This document shows, piece after piece, positions 59,742 to 64,000 of a DNA stretch of 64,000 bases. The notes under the pieces were generated by a model. The model ran no database searches and was not told the origin of the DNA. It worked only from the letters and a program-made list of their open reading frames with translations. Position numbers and translations under genes: made by a program. Each line of letters opens with the position of its first letter. Position 1 is the first letter of the stretch. The DNA is from Methanococcus voltae (GTDB lineage: Archaea; AGJL01; Methanococci; Methanococcales; Methanococcaceae): the NCBI RefSeq assembly GCF_024807655.1, contig NZ_JANUCR010000001.1:186001-250000 (forward strand), read 5' to 3'.

Positions 59742-60175
59742 TAAATCACCACGTTGAGTAAATTAAATTGTTATTTAAATTTTACAAATTGACATATTCA
59801 TAATATCTTAGATATAGTTATAAATAGTTAGTATAAATTTTATGTAATTCAAAGAATAATAATTTTAAGTGTGATTATTATATAAATATTGATAAAAGTT
59901 TTATAATTAATATATTTTGTCATTTGGTTTGGTGTACCATCCATAAATAATAATCGAGATTTTCAAAAAGATGTATATTATAATATGTACACATTTTACT
60001 ATCTTTCATTTAAAATATAAATTACTTATTGTTTTTTTGCCTTGAAATAAAATTAAAGCAATTAAATATTATTAAATATTAGAATTATATAGTTTTAATA
60101 AAATATAATTGTAAATTTGATTGTAAAATTTTAATACGCTAAATTATAATAAAATTTCAAATACGGTGAGAGCAT
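59742..60175. other. Divergent gap S-layer protein / pyrE
   Basis: 434 bp without a gene. AT-rich; GGTTTGGTGTACCATCC near 59927-59943 is the least AT-rich part and forms a small imperfect dyad (GGT..ACC). Promoters for both genes should lie here. Confidence 0.45.
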
Positions 60176-60730
60176 ATGAATTCTAATGATTTAAAATCAA
60201 AATTGATTGAATTACTTAAAGAAGTTAATTGCGTAAAGTTTGGAGATTTTACATTAGCTTCAGGTAAAAAAAGCGATTATTATGTAGATATAAAAAAAGC
60301 TACAACAAATCCAAAAGTATTAAAAGCAGTAGCTGAATTAACAGCTGAATTATGCGAAGAATTCAAAGAAAATGGAGAATATGAAAATTTAAAAGTTGCA
60401 GGTGTTGAACTTGGCTCTGTTTCAATTGCCACAGCTGTTTCTTTGGAACTTGAAAAAGATTTGTTGATTGTTAGAAAAAAAGCTAAAAGCTATGGTACTA
60501 AAAATAAAATAGAAGGTGAACTGAACCCTAATGATAATATAATTGTTATGGAAGATGTCACTACTACTGGCGGAAGTGTATTAAAAGCAGTTGAAGAACT
60601 TAAAGAATCCGGTGCAAACGTTAAAGCTGTTTTTGTGATTGTAGACAGATTAGATGGCGCAAACGAGTTAATGGAAGAAAATAACGTTAGATTTATACCT
60701 TTAGTAGAAGTTAACGAATTAAAAGAATAA
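60176..60730 (+). CDS. pyrE: Orotate phosphoribosyltransferase
   Basis: 184 residues. Converts orotate and PRPP to OMP in pyrimidine synthesis. PRPP-binding VMEDVTTTGGS at 124-134, the DFTLASGKKSDYYVDIKKAT flexible-loop region near 24-43 and VAGVELGSVSIATAVSL near 74-90. ATG follows ACGGTGAGAGCAT. Stands alone; other pyr genes are not nearby. Confidence 0.95.
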   Translation: MNSNDLKSKLIELLKEVNCVKFGDFTLASGKKSDYYVDIKKATTNPKVLKAVAELTAELCEEFKENGEYENLKVAGVELGSVSIATAVSLELEKDLLIVRKKAKSYGTKNKIEGELNPNDNIIVMEDVTTTGGSVLKAVEELKESGANVKAVFVIVDRLDGANELMEENNVRFIPLVEVNELKE

Positions 60731-60752
60731 AAATAATTCAAAAGAATTAAAA

Positions 60753-60787
60753 GAATTAATTGAATTAATTGAATTAATTGAATTAAA
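60753..60787. repeat. Tandem 9-bp repeat GAATTAATT
   Basis: Three perfect copies and a partial fourth, between convergent pyrE and the gene at 60843. Possible bidirectional termination region, since TTTTTTTAATTTTC follows on the plus strand at 60818-60831. Confidence 0.85.
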
Positions 60788-60842
60788 TAACTAAGAATAA
60801 TAATAAGGATAATAAACTCTTTTTTTAATTTTCTATTTTAAA

Positions 60843-61262
60843 TTAGTATAATACCATAACTTCCACAAATTTATGAAGGTCATCTTCTTCGTTATACCAC
60901 ATACTTATACCTAACATCAAATTATCTTTTTTACCGAGTGCGTAATCACATTTACAACCGATATTTTCAAAAGAAGCTTTTAAAGCATCAAAACCCATTT
61001 CATCAGGAAATATGCCTTTTTCGTCCATTATTTCATTTATCCTATTGACCATTATGAGTTTATCGTCTTCATCCATTAATTCATATCCATTTTGTTTTAT
61101 CTTAGCTTCCAAATATTCTTTAATACTATTGTAATCATTGAACTCTAAATCTCTGCAAATGCTCCGTACAGCAATCATTTCTTCCTTGTTTACTACCGGT
61201 TTTGAACCTTTAAAAGCATCTAATGACCTTACTATTTTTCCAATTTTAACATTTAACATCAT
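60843..61262 (-). CDS. Conserved hypothetical protein, methanogen type
   Basis: 139 residues. Two ATGs in a row; the first is seven bases after ACGGTGA. Predominantly helical with a C-terminal beta pair: residues ~1-75 alternate helices (RSLDAFKGSKPVVNKEEMIA), and LMLGISMWYNEEDDLHKFVE closes. I do not recognise a catalytic motif; it may belong to one of the methanogen-only DUF families (DUF2120 is a guess). Transcribed separately from the flippase gene upstream (121-bp gap). Confidence 0.6.
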   Translation of the reverse strand: MMLNVKIGKIVRSLDAFKGSKPVVNKEEMIAVRSICRDLEFNDYNSIKEYLEAKIKQNGYELMDEDDKLIMVNRINEIMDEKGIFPDEMGFDALKASFENIGCKCDYALGKKDNLMLGISMWYNEEDDLHKFVEVMVLY

Positions 61263-61383
61263 ATTTTATTCACCGTGTTTATTCATCATTTATAATATAA
61301 TTTATAATATAAGTTATAATTTTACTATTGTAATCTAATATTTTATAAGTTTTAGTATAGTTATAAGGTATTATATTAACATA

Positions 61384-62520
61384 TTAATTTGTATTATTAT
61401 CTTTATTATCTTTATTATCTTTATTATCGTTATTATCGTTATTATCTTTATCATTCAATTTTCTTAACTTTTTCAATTTTTTTGATTTTGATTTAATCAA
61501 TTGGAATGATATAGCCCCGAATAGGGATACTAAAACGTAAGAAACTGCCCTATCCAATAACGTAATCGTTGCCGCACTTGAAGGACTAATATTAAAGAAC
61601 ATATACATTGCTATCATAACCGTATCTGAAGTACCTAAACCCCCAGGTAATGCAGGCACTATTCCTACCAATAATGATACAAGATAGGTCGAAGAAACTG
61701 CAAATAGTGGGGCTATAGAACCTATTGCTATGAAGAATATATATATTTTGAAAATATCGAGAGACCACCACATAAACGAGTAAAAAGTTGCAACTGCAAT
61801 TCCTTTTTTCTTAGTTTTAAAGAAAATCAATGTATCTTGGAACTCATCTACCCCTCTGCATAATTGAGTATCAGATATTTTTTTATTAGATACTTTTCGG
61901 ATTATTTTTGCAACAAATTTTACTATTTTATAGGCTATTTGTTTTTTCATTGCAGCATATAATATTAACCCAGTTAGTGCCATTACAACTATCCACGCTA
62001 TTATAAACATTAAGGTATACTGTTCAGAAAGACCATTTACTATGAAATAGAGGATTGTTATAAGGGAAAGAGTTAAAAACACCACACTATCCAGCAATCT
62101 TTCTATCATAACTGTTGAAAAAGAAACGTGATAAGGGATATCTTCAAGTTTTGAAAGATAATAAGCTCGGAAAGGTTCTCCACCCCCCTTCATAGATGGA
62201 GTTATATTGTTTATAAATTGCCCCATTAAGACTAAATTAAGCAAATCCGTATATTTTGCGTTATATCCTTTGAGTTTTAGCAAATATTGCCATCTCATTA
62301 TAAGCATTAAAATTGCAAAACCATAAACTATGATAGAAATCCCGAATATTTGGAAATTCGTTTTTAATAAAACTTGGTATATATCATCAATACCTATCCA
62401 ATTAAATATATATGCCAATATTACAAAACCTAATCCATAAAATACGATATTTTTTACCCATTTTTTGATATTAATTTTTCCTTTGGATTTGAATTTTGGC
62501 TCTGGATTCTTTATATTCAT
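61384..62520 (-). CDS. Flippase-like membrane protein, UPF0104/AglD-type, with NDK-rich tail
   Basis: 378 residues, about eight membrane segments, family PF03706 (LPG synthase-like transmembrane domain; AglD and YbhN relatives). Conserved MGQFINNITPSMKGGGEPFR near 99-118 and PALPGGLGTSDTVMIAMYMF near 296-315. Family members act in lipid-linked sugar or phospholipid handling; the substrate here is unknown. The last ~22 residues are a low-complexity Asn/Asp/Lys tail encoded by a 9-bp tandem repeat, predicted cytosolic. ATG follows TTAAGGGGAAAAA. Confidence 0.83.
   Translation of the reverse strand: MNIKNPEPKFKSKGKINIKKWVKNIVFYGLGFVILAYIFNWIGIDDIYQVLLKTNFQIFGISIIVYGFAILMLIMRWQYLLKLKGYNAKYTDLLNLVLMGQFINNITPSMKGGGEPFRAYYLSKLEDIPYHVSFSTVMIERLLDSVVFLTLSLITILYFIVNGLSEQYTLMFIIAWIVVMALTGLILYAAMKKQIAYKIVKFVAKIIRKVSNKKISDTQLCRGVDEFQDTLIFFKTKKKGIAVATFYSFMWWSLDIFKIYIFFIAIGSIAPLFAVSSTYLVSLLVGIVPALPGGLGTSDTVMIAMYMFFNISPSSAATITLLDRAVSYVLVSLFGAISFQLIKSKSKKLKKLRKLNDKDNNDNNDNKDNKDNKDNNTN
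61393..61446 (-). repeat. 9-bp in-frame tandem repeat coding the flippase tail
   Basis: On the minus strand units are GATAATAAA or GATAATAAC, giving Asp-Asn-Lys or Asp-Asn-Asn. About six copies at the 3' end of the gene, so copy number would only change tail length. Confidence 0.9.
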
Positions 62521-62689
62521 TTTTTCCCCTTAATTGTAAAATTAACCTATTTTGTATAATATAGGGTTAATTTATAATAATTATATAAATAATCGATAAA
62601 TGACTAACAAGTAATCGACAAGTACTGTATCGTATAAATACTGCCCATTATGGCATTATAAAAGTCAACAAAAATTTACATATAATTTT

Positions 62690-62727
62690 AAATTCCTAAA
62701 TTCCTAAATTCTCAAATTCCTAAATTT
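62690..62727. repeat. 8-bp repeats AAATTCCT at inferred transcription start
   Basis: Perfect units at 62690-62697, 62698-62705 and 62714-62721 with a degenerate unit between them. The TATA box at 62735-62742 predicts a start near 62712, inside the array. Confidence 0.75.
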
Positions 62728-62734
62728 ATATATT

Positions 62735-62742
62735 TATATAAA
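62735..62742 (-). promoter_or_regulatory. TATA box upstream of flippase gene
   Basis: Minus strand TTTATATA. Predicted leader about 190 nt. Full motif match; activity inferred. Confidence 0.5.
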
Positions 62743-63029
62743 AGCTAATTCTTTTCTACTTTTAAGATATTTTTTATAATATATATAATTTGTTTTTATA
62801 ATTTAATAATAAGATGAATTAATACATTAGTAATACGAAATAATAGGTTTAAATCGAAAAAATCGTATAGGAATCTTAAATAATTGCTGTTTTAAAAAAG
62901 AAATAAATTTAAAGTATTATTTTGCAAAAATATTGATTAATATTAAAAAATTGATTGTTAAAAAATTAAGTATTAAAAAATAAAGTATTAAAAATTAATT
63001 ATGAATATATTATGTAATATTTCAATACA

Positions 63030-64000
63030 TTAATATTTTCTCAACAATTCCCTTATGATTGTTGCAAATGCAGGTCTTGAGATGAATACCCCAAATAAAA
63101 CCCCTGCAATTGTTGTAATTGCAAATCCTTTTAACATACCAATACTCATTAAGAATAATGGAGACATTGCTGCTATTGTAGTTGCTGCTGCACCGAATAT
63201 GATAAAGAATGCTCTTTGAATACTTCTTTTAACCTTTTTAGATTCACCTGCCAAGGTTTCATCAGTTATCACAATTTGGTGGTCAACACTTGTACCCAAA
63301 GTTGCAATAATACCTGCAATAGCTGCTAAATCTAATTTCCAGCCGATTACTGAAGCAAAACCCAAGATAAGGAGTACTTCAGAAGCTCCGGTTATTAAGA
63401 TAGGAAGAACTATTTTAGGTGTTTTATATCTAATTCCGATTACAAGAGCTACTGCCAAAAATGCAATAATACCTGCAATCATTGAACTTTTTATGAATTC
63501 CTGACCTAATGTAGGAGATATTGAGTTAATATATGCAATATTAACTTTTACAGGTAATGAACCAGATTTTAAAGCGGTATATATTGCCCAAGCTTCTGTT
63601 TCATCTTCTTCCGTAGGATTACTACCTGCTACAGTAATTACCTGGTCAGGATGTGATTTTCCATCTGCCAAATCTGGCGAAAGTACTGGATTACTTATTA
63701 ATTTATCATCCAAATAAAGATTTACGGTATAACCGCCTTTTCCATATGAAACATTTGCAAATTTAGCTGCGCCGTCAGTGGATAATTTAAAGCTTACCCC
63801 ATAACCTGCTGCAGTTAATCCTGGTTCCTCAACGTATTCAACGTCTTTACCAGTGTATGCCGTTGTATTGGATATTTCAGCATAAAATACCCCTTGTTGT
63901 GCGATAACTTTTTCTATACGTTCCAGGTCCGCACTTTCAGGTATTTCGATGGCTATTTCGTCATTACCCCGTGCATAAACCTTCACATCACTTAAACCAT
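63030..64000 (-). CDS. secD: Protein-export membrane protein SecD (partial, N-terminus off the window)
   Basis: About 323 residues visible; the frame runs past the right edge (GLSDVKVYARGNDEIAIEIP precedes the visible core), so the start and first membrane segment are missing. Archaeal SecD of the RND superfamily, which with SecF helps release translocated proteins. Visible are the extracytosolic domain to ~160 and five membrane segments, with GTSVDHQIVITDE near 230-242 of the visible part holding the conserved acidic residue. secF would lie further upstream, outside the window. Confidence 0.93.
   Translation of the reverse strand, partial: GLSDVKVYARGNDEIAIEIPESADLERIEKVIAQQGVFYAEISNTTAYTGKDVEYVEEPGLTAAGYGVSFKLSTDGAAKFANVSYGKGGYTVNLYLDDKLISNPVLSPDLADGKSHPDQVITVAGSNPTEEDETEAWAIYTALKSGSLPVKVNIAYINSISPTLGQEFIKSSMIAGIIAFLAVALVIGIRYKTPKIVLPILITGASEVLLILGFASVIGWKLDLAAIAGIIATLGTSVDHQIVITDETLAGESKKVKRSIQRAFFIIFGAAATTIAAMSPLFLMSIGMLKGFAITTIAGVLFGVFISRPAFATIIRELLRKY

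Larger units (their letters stand above)
62521..63029. other. Gap secD / flippase with repeats at promoter
   Basis: 509 bp without a gene. Contains the promoter-associated 8-bp repeats (62690-62727), a TATA box, and multiple AAGTATTAAAAA words after the secD stop (62955-62998) that may serve termination. Confidence 0.5.

Overview
The window is a very AT-rich archaeal chromosome segment, best explained as a Methanococcus species; a Methanococcus voltae-like strain is my best guess. The signs are a split RNA polymerase large subunit (separate B'' and B' genes, plus an A' gene), archaeal-type ribosomal proteins, GGTG-type Shine-Dalgarno sequences before almost every gene, TTTATATA promoter boxes, an archaeal SRP RNA, and hydrogenotrophic-methanogen genes: hcgB/hcgC for the FeGP cofactor, mfnE for methanofuran, the six-gene porGDABEF cluster and the archaeal homocysteine-forming pair. 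The AglB and AglH homologues also fit M. voltae. The species call is inference.

Layout. 1-6.6 kb: RNA polymerase operon on the minus strand (rpoH, rpoB2, rpoB1, rpoA1 cut by the left edge). 7.1-10.7 kb: plus-strand sulfur genes (homocysteine biosynthesis protein with CBS domains, NIL-domain ferredoxin, ubiquitin-like sulfur carrier, TtuA/NcsA-type tRNA thiolase). 10.8-14 kb: UPF0210 protein, dCTP deaminase and tRNA 2'-O-methylase Trm56. 14-18.2 kb: divergent aglB and aglH, for protein N-glycosylation. 18.5-31.1 kb: the large ribosomal protein / secY cluster on the minus strand, including the RNase P protein Rpp29 and aIF1, with a small unknown gene at its upstream end. 31.5-34.6 kb: aEF1B, a four-CxxC zinc ribbon protein, mfnE and an M20 peptidase.

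34.8-38.4 kb: a polar amino-acid ABC transporter whose binding protein is separated from its ATPase and permease by a lipoprotein gene lacking a normal start codon and by the Sec61-beta gene. 38.9-44.4 kb: TFS, a YfcE-type phosphodiesterase and the por operon. 45-48.9 kb: DUF357 and UPF0212 proteins, gatA and an alanine:sodium symporter. 48.9-51 kb: a 2.1 kb gene desert holding the SRP RNA. 51-64 kb: ftsZ, an HTH regulator, a radical SAM protein, pheS, hcgB-hcgC, DUF366, an S-layer-like protein, pyrE, a small unknown protein, a flippase-like membrane protein and secD (cut by the right edge).

Most of the window is housekeeping. The unusual points are a roughly 100-residue acidic tail on RpoB'' at the B''/B' split, a perfect 26-bp palindrome at the inferred start of the por transcript, the lipoprotein with ATC where its ATG should be, 8- to 12-bp tandem repeats in many intergenic regions, in-frame microsatellites encoding poly-Asn and Asn/Asp/Lys tracts, and the small unknown gene in front of rpl22. 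I see no tRNA, rRNA, CRISPR array, transposase or prophage gene.
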